Of a stretch of 64,000 bases of DNA, positions 31,004-43,000 are shown one piece after another (the stretch's first letter is position 1; every line of letters begins with the position of its first letter). Made by a program: the position numbers and the translations under genes. A model generated the notes under the pieces. That model worked only from the letters and a program-made list of their open reading frames with translations, was not told the origin of the DNA and ran no database searches. Source of the stretch: Eublepharis macularius (lineage: Eukaryota; Chordata; Lepidosauria; Squamata; Eublepharidae); contig NC_072801.1 of NCBI RefSeq assembly GCF_028583425.1, positions 19,488,001-19,552,000 on the forward strand. Reading direction: 5' to 3'.

Positions 31004-34000
31004 GTATGTTGGAAAATGGATTTATAAAACTACAGACAATTGCTGTTGTTGAGTAACAGGGAGAATAGCGGTTAATGTCCATAGAATACATCTAGCTACT
31101 CATTCTAGTTTTGATCCTGATGTTGTGCAGCGCATATCAAGAGCGCCTTGTGCAAAAGAAACCTTGCTATGACAAGCAGAATTGTTGCTGAATGGGACTT
31201 TCTGACTAACAGTGCTATCCTAAGCAGAGTTATACCAGTCTAAGCCCATTGATTTCAATGGGCTTAGACTGGAGTAACTCTTCTTAGGATTGCGCTGTAA
31301 ATGCACTCAAAGATGGCTAAATTCCTGTAGGAAAATTTAGTGCTTTAAAATGCTATGTGGAATACCCATTTCAGTTTAGCTTACAGTGTTTTACAGTTGA
31401 TTTTTACAGCGGTGCAGTAATCTTTTAAAGTTTAAAACCATCAACTCCTGTTCACATAGGCAGAACGTCTCATATTCATTTAGTTTTGCTCACTCACAAC
31501 TTCCAAATTAAGAATGCACATGAAAAGGCTTATTTTCTGGAACTAAGTTGATGCTCGGTGTGTTAGTACGGGCGTGCAACCATGGATTTTTTTTCCACCT
31601 TTAAAACTGAAATACCATTGAAAATACAGCAAAGGATGTTCTTATTGATGTATTGTCGAAGGCTTTCACGGCCGGAGAACGATGGTTGTTGGGGGTTTTC
31701 CGGGCTGTCTTGCCGTGGTCTTGGCATTGTAGTTCCTGACGTTTCGCCAGCAGCTGTGGCTGGCATCTTCAGAGGTGTAGCACCAAAAGACAGAGATCTC
31801 TCAGTGAGAGATCTCTGAGAGATCTCTGTCTTTTGGTGCTACACCTCTGAAGATGCCAGCCACAGCTGCTGGCGAAACGTCAGGAACTACAATGCCAAGA
31901 CCACGGCAAGACAGCCCGGAAAACCCCCAACAACCATCGATGTTCTTATTGCATAATGCGTAAAAATCAGGGAATAGAAATTATGCAGAAGATGGCGCTA
32001 TGAATCACTGAGACAACAGATTTACATTTTGATTTTCTATATGTCTGTTTACTTTATTAGCCCTGAATGTTAACCTTTAACTTCCGCGATGCTAAATTGT
32101 GTATATTATATTTGCACATTCTTTTACATTTTTTCAGTAGCTTTCAGTGTGTGCCGTTTACAGCAATTGTTGGTAACTCTTTCCCCTTTTCTTATCTTTT
32201 GTCTAGAAGACCTCGTTGGAGCGCTTCTTTTCATCGCAATCCTTATGATTCCTCTCCTTACGATCCCTATGATGATTACAGTGCAGAAGAGCAAAATTCA
32301 CCAATGGAAATGCCTGTGGACTCTGTGCAGCTTCAATCTCCAGCTGAATACAGTCCGAGAGCTTTTGCATTTGAGACATCAGATTCAAATCCATATGGAA
32401 ATGCACATAGTATGTTGTTGAATCACATGTATCTAAAGTATAAGACTGCTGATTATTTTAAGGGCTCCACTGCAGAATTTCTAGTCCTAATGCTATAGGA
32501 CTTGTTATAAAAATCTTGTGTGTGTTTCTGTGTAATCTTAATGCATGGAAACCATGAGCAGCAAGGGAGAGTTTTTGTGGCTGGGTTGTGTATGTGTGTT
32601 TGCCCATTTGTACTTGGAAGACGTCTGAACTCAACTGCAGACTAGATCTCATGAGGTGCTTAACCTGTGTTTGGGCTATGTATTTTTCAGTTTGCAGGTG
32701 AGGGCTTGCAAAATTAAGAAAGCAATTCTAAGCAGATGTACTTGGAATCCTGCTCAGGTCTGTTTAGTCCTTATTCTCAGGAAAGTATTGCAGCCTAAAT
32801 GTATTTCCATACACACAAGACCTCCCTGCCTGGAGAAAACTAATACATCAAGGAGACACGTTCTAGTCTAGCCTCCTCCCTGATGTGCTAGCTTTCCCTG
32901 ATATGGATAAAAAAAAATTGTGTGTGTTGGGAACATTCAGTGGAATGTAGAGCCCAGATAAATTGCTTCAATCAGAATGGAGACTCTTGATCAAAGTGCT
33001 TCTAACTAAAGTCCTTGTCCTGTTGGTCCCAGTGGAGAAAGGGGATCTGAAACAATGTGGGTAATACCTTATATATTGGACCAATTTGGCTAAGATTGCT
33101 GTACTTCTTCTGCTGTCTTCAGCTTTACTGTACTTGTATCAGTCCTATTTGATACAACAGGCACGAAGCTATCACCCAGCCTAGAAATGGGTTGTAAATA
33201 CTATCTGAAATTACATTTTTCACGACTCCAAAATGTGCCTCTGAGATCTATAACTTATTCACATTTTATGTTGCTATCAGGCACGAGTGACTTTACATGA
33301 GCAAAGGGGGAAGTGGCTGAGTTAATGAGGCAATCAGCTATAAAAAGAAACTGTGATTATATGACGAGTAGAGGTTCAATGCAATTGTCCTGTGTATTGG
33401 ACCACATTGGCATTCAGGACTATATTTATTCTGGAATACAAACCTTGTCATCTACAGATGTCTCTGCAGCCTTGTTACTCTTTCAATAAACTTCTGTTAA
33501 TGACAGGAAGAGCCACATAGTCTGTATTCTGTTTTTGTCCCCCTTATAGTTAATCCTTCATTTGACTATGAACCAGAATTTGCATACATGTTACCTACTT
33601 CCAGTGATACCTTTAATGATCATTATGTACACAGACCTGATACGCCAGATGGAGGTAAGATTATAAGGGTCAAATATCGGACAGCATTGTTGAACGGTGA
33701 TTTTTTTTTTATACATAATAGTTATTGTTCCCAAATATTTTTGTATCTGATTTAAAATCTTTTCAGAAAGAATATTTATTAGAAGAAATGTTCCTTTGCT
33801 TCTGAAGAAGTGGGCAATAGTCCATTAATGTTTTTACTAGAATAAAATATTATGGGTGCCATAAGACTCCTGTCTCTTCAGCCATACACTTATGAAGCCT
33901 ATAGACTCATAAAAAGATGTTCTGTTTAATTCCTCAGTTAGTATCATCCAGCGACGTAGCAGGCAAGAAGTGGATATGGCTGTCCTGGCACCTTCTAGTC

Positions 34001-37000
34001 TGCTTCAGTTGGACCCAGGATATAATGAAGAGAAGCAAAAGCAAGGTGAATGAGTTTTTTCTGTCCTTCCCCTTTCATTTGATCTATTGAAAAAATGTTG
34101 CCCCTCCCCAAAAGTTATTTGACAAGGGGAATGTGGGCATACATCTCTCAACCTCTGCATGATGTAATGGTGGGCTAGGAACTGTGATACCAGGGCTCAA
34201 ATTCCCACCTTGCCACAAACACATGAAGCTGTCTGATACTGCATCAATTCAATTCAAATACTTTTAATGGCATACAAAGATCTAAGACAGCAAACAAGTC
34301 ACTATAAAATTACAGGAAATAACAGAAGTCAATATCTTTATACAAAACTTGTATGAATCTTAAGCACACCCACTAAAAACTCCGCGACCACTTTAGAAAT
34401 CACTTTATCATTATCCTTTAACAGAAAATGACAAAAAGATAGATTGTTCTGGTGTTCAATACGTTTTGGCAACCTCTCAAACATTCATACTTACCTGGCA
34501 GGGAAGACACCTTGATACTGAATCAAACCGTTAAGATTAGTGTTGTCTACTCAGAGTGGAAGCGGTGGTCCAGGATCTCTGAATTCCTTCACCTCACTTA
34601 CAAACTGATCCTTTTAAATGGAGATGCTGGGGATTGAACCTAGGACCTTCTGCATGCCAAGCAGATGCTCTACCGATGAGCCATGGCTCCTCCCACCATA
34701 AAGTTTGCCTGGTGACCTTGTGCCAGTGACTCGTTCTTGGCCTCACCTAGCTCACAGGATTTTTTTATGAGGATAAAATGAAGGAGGGAAAAACATGTTG
34801 CCCCAACTTCCTTGGAGGAAGCAAAAGATACTGCTTTGAAATGTTGGGAGTGTGCCTGTCCAATTAATGCTTTCTGACACTGATACATTATGATACATTT
34901 TCACACTAGAACCAGAAATTGCTGTCTTTTATCATCTAGGATGTTACTTGCTGATGAAGTAGAGAGTGCCCTGCCCAGGCTTCCCTGGCCATAAACTGGA
35001 GCTGGCCGGCTTGAAGCCAAATCCAGTATGCTCTTCAGTGAAAGATATCTAGGAGGAATGTCTGCCAGATACTGGTAGAACCTCAGATCACATCGGCCAT
35101 CAGTCTGATTAACAATATAAGTTTATTTCTGCTTCTGAAGTCTGCATTTTCCCATATTGCTAAGCGTATAGCCAATGTGTTTGCTCAGTATTCATATCCT
35201 TCTGTGTCACATTTCACTTACCAGGGTTGTCATTTGTTGTTAATTAATTGTATCTTTATCCCATCCCTCTTCCAAGGAGCACAGGGCAGCATGTGTGGTT
35301 CTCTCCCACTGCATCCTCTGATTCAGCCTCTTTTTGTTACTGCATCTCTTCACTTTCCACTCCAGTTTTAGTTTTCTCCGTTTTTAGCTTTAGTTCTTTC
35401 AGTTGTGTTTTGGCAATGTTAGATAACAGCAGGGCTTTTTTTCTGGGAAAAGAGGTGGTGGAACTCAGTGGGTTTGCCCTCAGAGAAAATGGTCACATGG
35501 CTGGTGGCCCCGCCCCCTGATCTCCAGACAGAGGGGAGTTTAGATTGCCCTCTGCGCCGCTAACTCCCCTCTGTCTGGAGATCAGGGGGCAGGGCCACCA
35601 GCCATGTGACCATTTTCAAAAGGTTGCGGAACTCCGTTCCCCCGCGTTCCCCCTGGAAAAAAGCCCTGGATAACAGTAATACGACTTCATACTACTTCAT
35701 ACAACTTTCATGTTTGGATTTTTTTATGCAGAAGAAAAGCTAATCCAAAATCTTGCCAACTTGTCCACCTGGGAAAGAATAAAAGCAATCAAGAAGATCC
35801 CAAAAACTATGAAAGAAAAGAGGGAGATCAGGTGAAAGCACATTGCATTTTGATGTTTGTAAATGCTTTGGGCATGCCTAGATTGGAAAGACTGACAAAT
35901 AACTTTTAAAAATAACTCTGAGAATTTTTAAAAACTTCAGGTTTTTTCAGTAATTTTACCAAAATGTATTGAGTTCCTTTCCCAGCTGCCTCTGTGTCTT
36001 GGTATAGAAGAATTAGAAAACAACCGCATTTTTAAAGTTAATTAAAAAATTGTGGGTTATCATAGAATCATAGAGTTGGAATGGGCCATACAGACCATTT
36101 AGTCCAACCCCCTGCCCAGTGCAGGGGTTAGATCCAGCCAGCTTTCCCACTGCTAAAAAAGGAAAGAGGCTTCTCCTTTGACCATCTCAAGTAACTGTTG
36201 GGGATGGGGAGGGAGGTAACAGAACAAAAGCCACATGGGATGGGGCTGTAATAAAGAGGGAGAATTGATGAAATACAGCTTACGGGATTGGTTTAAGTCC
36301 ATTTAGGACCCAATTTTATTTTCTCAATCAACTCAAACTGTGGGTGTCCTTTCTCTGATTGCAGTATATACATACTCTATGTGTTAATAAAAGACACATT
36401 TTTTTAATATTTCCAAAATGGCATAAATAGACCTTATCATGGTATTGGACTTACCCAGGCCAGACCTCTTCTGAACTCCCCTACTCAAATAAAGGGAACC
36501 ATTCCTCTCTTCATCACATCCCCGTGAGTGGGCTCTGAGGCTGTTAGACTTCTGCAGTAGGGTAAGATAGGAGTAATTGTACAGGCTGTACTAGGCAAGA
36601 GGTCCTAGTCAAAGTGTCAAGGAGTCATTGAGTTTATAGTTAAACAGTCTGCAATTAGTCCTGTGAGAGCAGTGTGAGAAATTGGGGGTGGGTGCTAAAT
36701 TAAGTGGAATGGTCTGGGGGAGCAAGAAGAGGTCAAGTAGGAGGGAGCAAGGCCCAAAGGGTACTAACAGTACTTGCACATAAGCAGGAGTGGCGCCAGG
36801 GTTTCTGGCGCCCTAGGCTGCCCCTACGCGCATGCACAGAGTGTGTGATGATGTCACTGCGTGTGATGTCATCACACAGCAAGCTGGCCCCATTGGTGTG
36901 GCAGGTGGCTGGGACGGCACGCAGAGGCTGCCTGCACTCCCAGTTTGGCATGGCAGGTGGCTGGGGAGGTGCATCTGCGTTCTCCCAGCCCTCCTGCTCT

Positions 37001-40000
37001 GTTGTTCCGCACACTGCCCCAGACGCCTGCCACACCTGGCCCACGGCTGCTGTGCCTGGCCGGGGGCATGTTGTTGGTGGCGGCGCGGGGAGGGAGGGCT
37101 GGCAGGCTGCAGCAGCTGCCGGCCATGCACAGCAGGCGGCTGGGGCGGTGCGCGAGCAGTTTCCCATCCCTCCCACTCAGCCGCCAGCGCTGCCGCCACC
37201 AGCTCCGCAGTGCGCGCCCCTGGCACCCCCACCCCCTGGCGCCCCCTCTGGTGCCCCCTCCAGCGCCTCAGTGCTTGAGGCGGGGGCCAGACCTGCCTCA
37301 GTGGGCACGCCGGCCCTGCGCATAAGACAGATCCCTTGTAGTATGTCCTTTTGACTCGAGTAAAATTTAGTTATAAAATTTAGTCCTTTTGCTCAGTTTT
37401 CTGAGAGGCAAGCCAGTCCAGAAGGGCAAAAAGTATTCTTTGCTTTCTTTCTATCTGAACATGCACTGGTAAGGTTACATCTTGCATTGCTTGTGAAATG
37501 TGGGACACCCAATCCGGTGCTTCTCTTGCTAATGTGGAACTATGAGGCTTATTTTGCAGGGCTTCTTCCTTGCTGCCGAGAAAATGGGGAGCATTAATGG
37601 GAAAGGTGAAATTCCTCTCCTGTCTTCTGATGTTTCCCAACAGATGCGCTCATCTATCATTGCATGGGCAGAGACATATCAACAGAGACATATCTAGGAA
37701 ATGTGTGTTTGCTGATAAGGATACAGTTGTGCAACATGCAAGCAGGGGGTGTGATTGGGCACAAGTAATGGAGACTGGAAACTTCCAGTTAATTTTATGT
37801 CTGTATATCATACATTACTTTTTACTACTCAACAGGAATCATGTTCTTAGGGAGAAAACGAAGTCACACAACCAGGATGCTCAAATTAACCGTTGTACCC
37901 AGTGCTTCTACAACACATTTTTGGTAAGTGTAGCACATGGTCCTCAAGGAAGAAGCATTAAATGAGGATTTTCTAATGAAGAAAGTGCAATATAGTATAG
38001 TTGCTGCAGCATCCGTGTGTTCAAAGTAAAGGAATCTTCTTGGGATATTATAAGTTGTTGGGGCTAAAATTAAGTTGGATGTTTGGCTGCAATAAAGTTT
38101 GTGTACAGACCATGTGCTGGTAAAGTTATCATTGTCTTCTAAGTACCCATAGTTAGTATCTCTCTACATAAGGCATCTTACATGGGACGCTCAAGTATAG
38201 GGAGACACAATGTTAGCCGGGAAGCATAGTTTAAAAAGATAGAGCCAGCAGAGATGGCTCCTCAGAGGGTTTGTTAATTTCATCTTCACCTCCCTGAAGG
38301 GAAGGTGGAATTGAGAGAGCCTTCAGCTCTGTCTTTTTAAACTACGTTTCCTAGCTAACATTGCATCTCCCTACACTTGAGCACCCCCATGTAAGATGTC
38401 TTGTGTAGAGAGAGACTTATTTTTCTGGGTCTGGGAGAACAGGTTTTTTGTGATGTGGGGAGGGGTATAGCTTGTTGGTTATATAGTGTTATGCTGGCCT
38501 GCGTTCTACCACTCCACTAAGTAGAGGCCAGACAGCAATTTGTCTGGAATACTCCAGCTTTGGGTTTCCACCGTTGAGCAGGGGTTTGGACTAATGGACT
38601 CATCAGTCCCTTGCAACTCTAGCAGTGCAATCCTAATCAGAGTTATGGTCTTAGAAGAGTGTAACTGTACTTATGATAATTCTCTGGGACTCTGAGTGAA
38701 GAAATACTTCCTCTTTGCTTTATCAGTAGAGCAATAGCAAAGGGTAATGTTAAGATATCATGTGGTATGTAAATAAAAGGTATTCTTCTAAAGCTGTGCC
38801 TTGTGAGGGTGACCTTGTGATTAAAATAATGGACCCCTTTACATTAGTACAAGAGCTTTCTAAAACAGACAAGGATTTTGTTCTGTGTCTGGGTGCTGAA
38901 TCCATCTAAAACAATCTTGGGACTGGTACTGATAATCACAAGACAGGTCTTTTAACTCAGTGCTGAGCCCCCTGGAAGGATCTAGGCATTAAACACTTGC
39001 TTATAGATGTGTCAAACAAGGATGTAGTTTGGAAAAAACAATGAAAAATTATGATTAAAGCACAGGCTGGAGACTGAAGGATAGTTTCCCCAGCAAACTG
39101 GACGTGGTATTTTTATATGCTAATCCAACCTTGAATTCTGGCCAACAGGGTTTTGTGCTGTTTTGGATTGTTTGATCAGGGAACACAGAGAGGTGAAAAG
39201 ATATATGTGAATACACACCGTCAGGGCTTTTTTTCTGGGAAAAGAGGTGGTGGAACTCAGATGGTTGCCCGCGGAGAAAATGGACACATGGCTGGTGGCC
39301 CCGCCCCCTGATCTCCAGACAGAGGGGAGTTTAGATTGTCCTCGGAGGGCAATCTAAACTGCCCTCTGTCTGGAGATCAGGGGGCGGGGCCACCAGCCAC
39401 GTGACCATTTTCAAGAGGTTCCGGAACTCCATTCCCCATTCGTTCCTGCTGAGAAAAAGCCCTGCACACCGTCATCTGGGGAATCTCTCTCAAACAGTTT
39501 TCAGCTAAAAACCATCATACGTCTTCAGCTTGATGGAATGGCGAAGATAAAAAATCACTTGGGTAGGCAAAGTGTAAGCCTTCGCCATGGCATATGGCCC
39601 AAAATAGGGTTGGATCCAGGTAGCTTTTTTATTTGATGTCATTGAATTATTTCCTGTAGTACAGCCCCTGTCCTATATGGCTTTTGTCTATGTAGGTCCC
39701 GTGATCTCCAGCACAGCTTTTTTGGGTGGTGAGAAGAAACCCTTGTCCATATTTTCACCAGTAGAAAGACTGTTGGATCCAACCCCTAATAAAATCTTAC
39801 TAATCTTTTACTGATAAGTCTAGTTTAAAATATGTCAGAAAAATATTTCACATTGCATTTGGGCAGGGGAACGTGTTTCAGAAACTCAACAAAATCTTAC
39901 TGTGAATTGTGTTTGTCATTTTTGGTAAATGCTGTCTAGGTTATATGCCTCTGAGCAGCAAGGTGCTAGTTTTAAACCTAGAGAAAAGCCAGCTGGAAAA

Positions 40001-43000
40001 GGCAGGTGTAGTTCTAGTAAAAACTTTTGTTTGTGTAAACAATCTAATAGGAAAGGTAAGTAATCCATTTAATTCACATGGGTACCTTTCTGAAAACACA
40101 GCTGGGTCATAAAGTAAGCCCAAGTCCCAATATTGAGTTGCTTATCTTCAATAAAAAATCTCTAACACAGTTCAATATAAAGTCCTACTTTAAAATTGCG
40201 GTAGACGACATAAAGTCATAATCCAACAGAAAGTTAAAGTGGATGGCAGTTAAAAGATGAAACAAAAAGCCTGTAAACCAATATAAACTAGAATTGTAGC
40301 CAAAACCGGCAAATAAATTAGCATAACATAGCCAACGTAATGCCAGCTAGCTTCAGGATAAATATTAAGGCAACCAAAATCATAACTGGGTGGTGTACTA
40401 AGAAAAGAGGTTCATGTTTTTGTCTCTTCTCTTCTCTCCTCCCCTTCCAGTCCTTTCGACGGTTTAAAAATGGCTTGTTAGAATGCTTTCAGTTCTTCCA
40501 ACTTTGGCAGAAGACTCTCAAAGTCATTGGCGGCAAATTTGGGACCAGTGTCTGCTCTTACTTTGTTTTCCTTACTTGGCTTCTGATGTTCAACGTTTTC
40601 TCATTCCTTGTGAACTTCAGCTTTATCACAGTCCCTCAGCTTATTGAAGCCAAAGCAGATAACCTTTCGTTCACGGGGCTGGAGTTTTTCACTGGAGCTG
40701 TAAGTGTGTGGCTTTTTTTAAAAAAAGGGGGCATCTGAGGGGCAGGTTAGAAGTGACGAATGACACTTGAACGGCAAGTGAACAGTCTCACGTGTATTCC
40801 TCCCTGTTCACTTGCACTCCACTTGCACTCCACTTGATCACGTGATCGAGTGAAGTGTAAGTGGAGTGCAAGTGAACGGGGAGGAATACACGTGAGTCTG
40901 TTCACTTGCCGTTCAAGTGTCATTCGTCACTTCTAGCTTGGCCCTGAGTTGGAGTTTCCTCTTTGCATTAAATAATCCTAGTGTTATACAGAGCAGTTCT
41001 TCTAACTCTAGAAAGAAGCTCCCTAAATTTAAAAACAAGATGTTACATGGTAAAGAGTCCCCGTCCCTCTGTTTTGCCTTCTTATGCAGGGTCAAGAGGA
41101 AGATTCTATCTGCAGGAAGGGAAGAAATGGGTGGGCGGGGGGATTCCAATCTGCATGCAGACCCACTCTGGTTTTTGCGGCTGTGGAAAATGTGGGGCTC
41201 CCAAGCTTGTCTTTGCAAAGTTAAAGCAGGGGGAAGGTAGTCTTGTAAGGCAGAACTGGTGAGTAGCTGGGGTGATGCCTCTTGTCTCTTACTCACCGTT
41301 CTCCACTGCAAATGCCACCCTCTCCCCTCTCAATTGCTTAAAAATGCTTTCTCTCCAGTCAGGCATGGAAATCAGGGGAGCAAACAGCCCTGGAGTGGTA
41401 TTGGTGGGGGAGAATTAGAGGACATGGGTGGGATGACAGACCCTTCTTCTCACATGCCAGCTGTCCTTTGCAAGTTGCTCATCTCCACCAAACTCATGAT
41501 GACTGCCAAGACACTTGCCCTCCTTATTCAGGGGCAAGAGGATGAGCTCCTTGATATAATGCACAGAGTAACTAGCATACATGATATGTACATATTGTCC
41601 AGGTTTATAAAAAAAAATTAGGTCAGTGGGTGTCAAGATTTTAATAAAATCTTGTTTGATAGTATGCAGCACAGTCACCACTATTCCAGTCTTTGAACCT
41701 CTGGCAGCACTCCCGAACATCTGCTTTGCACATGTATGTGTTGCTTTTGCCCTTTCCTTGTAGGAAGTGACACTGATATGGCTGCAGTCTTACCAGCTGA
41801 GCTTGGTATAGTTTCTTTTGCCATAGAACAGAAATACTTTGGCAGTAGGAGGACCTTCGGGCTTTGGCTCCCAATGGAGTTCTCTGATCTCTATATCCTT
41901 TCTGTTATTTCAGGGTTATTTTAAAGAAACAGTGCTCTATTATGGTTTCTATACCAATGGGACCATCTCAAAAACTAAGAGCACCTCTCCGTATGACATG
42001 CAGTTGGCCTATATTTTCACCATAGGCATTTATTTCATCCTCTGCTTCCTGAGCTTGTTGTACAGGTATGTTTGCTTTATATGCCTCTTTTGTTTAAAAC
42101 TGAAGTCCTTTTAATTACTGTGGGGGAGAACTACTAATCTTTAGAATAATTCTGAACCACCTACTTTGGCAGATGGTGCTTTGTTTGCTGTTGATTTAAG
42201 GTCAGGAAGGAAATATTTTCTGTCAGAGTCACTGGGGTGGGGCGGGCGCAAGTGAAATATTATGCAAAAATGCATGGAACAAAACCTTGGGATATCCGCG
42301 TTGTAAAGAACAGGAGGTTTCAGGATGCATTTTGAGTAGCGAAGCTGCAGAGTATATGTGTTTAACCCTTCACCCACATGCTTCAAATACTCTTCCAGAT
42401 GCTTTTCCCATGCAAGATTCCAGATAGACATACATGCAAGGGAAGAAACACGTATTGAAAGCACCGGGGGGGGGGCTGTCAAGAACAGGTGAAAGGGTTA
42501 AGAGCATGCACACGTGCATGTGCGCATAGCTTCTCTGCTCAAAATCATTCCCTTCCAAATCTGCTTTTCATTTTAAGGAAGAAATTTATTTCAGAAACAT
42601 GTCCGTTTCGGTTCAACACTTCCACATGGCGTTTTAAGAAATTCCGCATCCCTTGTTTAAAAAAGTTGCCTTGATCTTACTTTTAATTTTCTCTTTTTCC
42701 TTCTGTAACGTTTGTGCGTTTTCAGTGGCATTTCCCTTACCTGTTCCATCTTCCCCAATAGCATGGCAAAGTCCTTCCGCAGGAACTTTATTAACCCTTC
42801 AATGTACTCTGGGCATGCTGCCAAGCTTCTTTGCATCTGGGACTTCAGCATAACCAATGAGAAAGCCGTGAAGCTGAAACAGAGAAACCTCAGTACTCAG
42901 ATGAAGGTATGAAATAAAAAGTATGCTTAAAAAAGAAATCAACTTCCTAAATAATCTCTGTTCTGTTGTATGATATTTCGTATGACCAAGAGCCCCTTTG

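Larger units (their letters stand above)
31648..31938. mobile_element. Penelope-like inverted pair with 13-bp target duplication
   Basis: GATGTTCTTATTG lies at both borders (31635-31647 and 31939-31951). Two head-on copies of the same about 130-bp sequence meet at 31809/31811. Each copy contains GCTGGCGAAACGTCAGGAAC and CCACGGCAAGACAGCCCGG, text I associate with terminal repeats of Penelope-like elements in reptiles. There is no coding part. It lies in TMC5 intron 1. Confidence 0.75.

Noticed and set aside
34625..34694. tRNA gene (Ala-like)
   Set aside because: The cloverleaf is part of a SINE with the usual body and tail, not a free tRNA gene.
36704..37354. Long GC-rich open frames on both strands (up to 216 codons)
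   Set aside because: They lie inside a hAT-like element with an 8-bp flanking duplication. Several frames are open at once because of base composition, and none resembles a protein.
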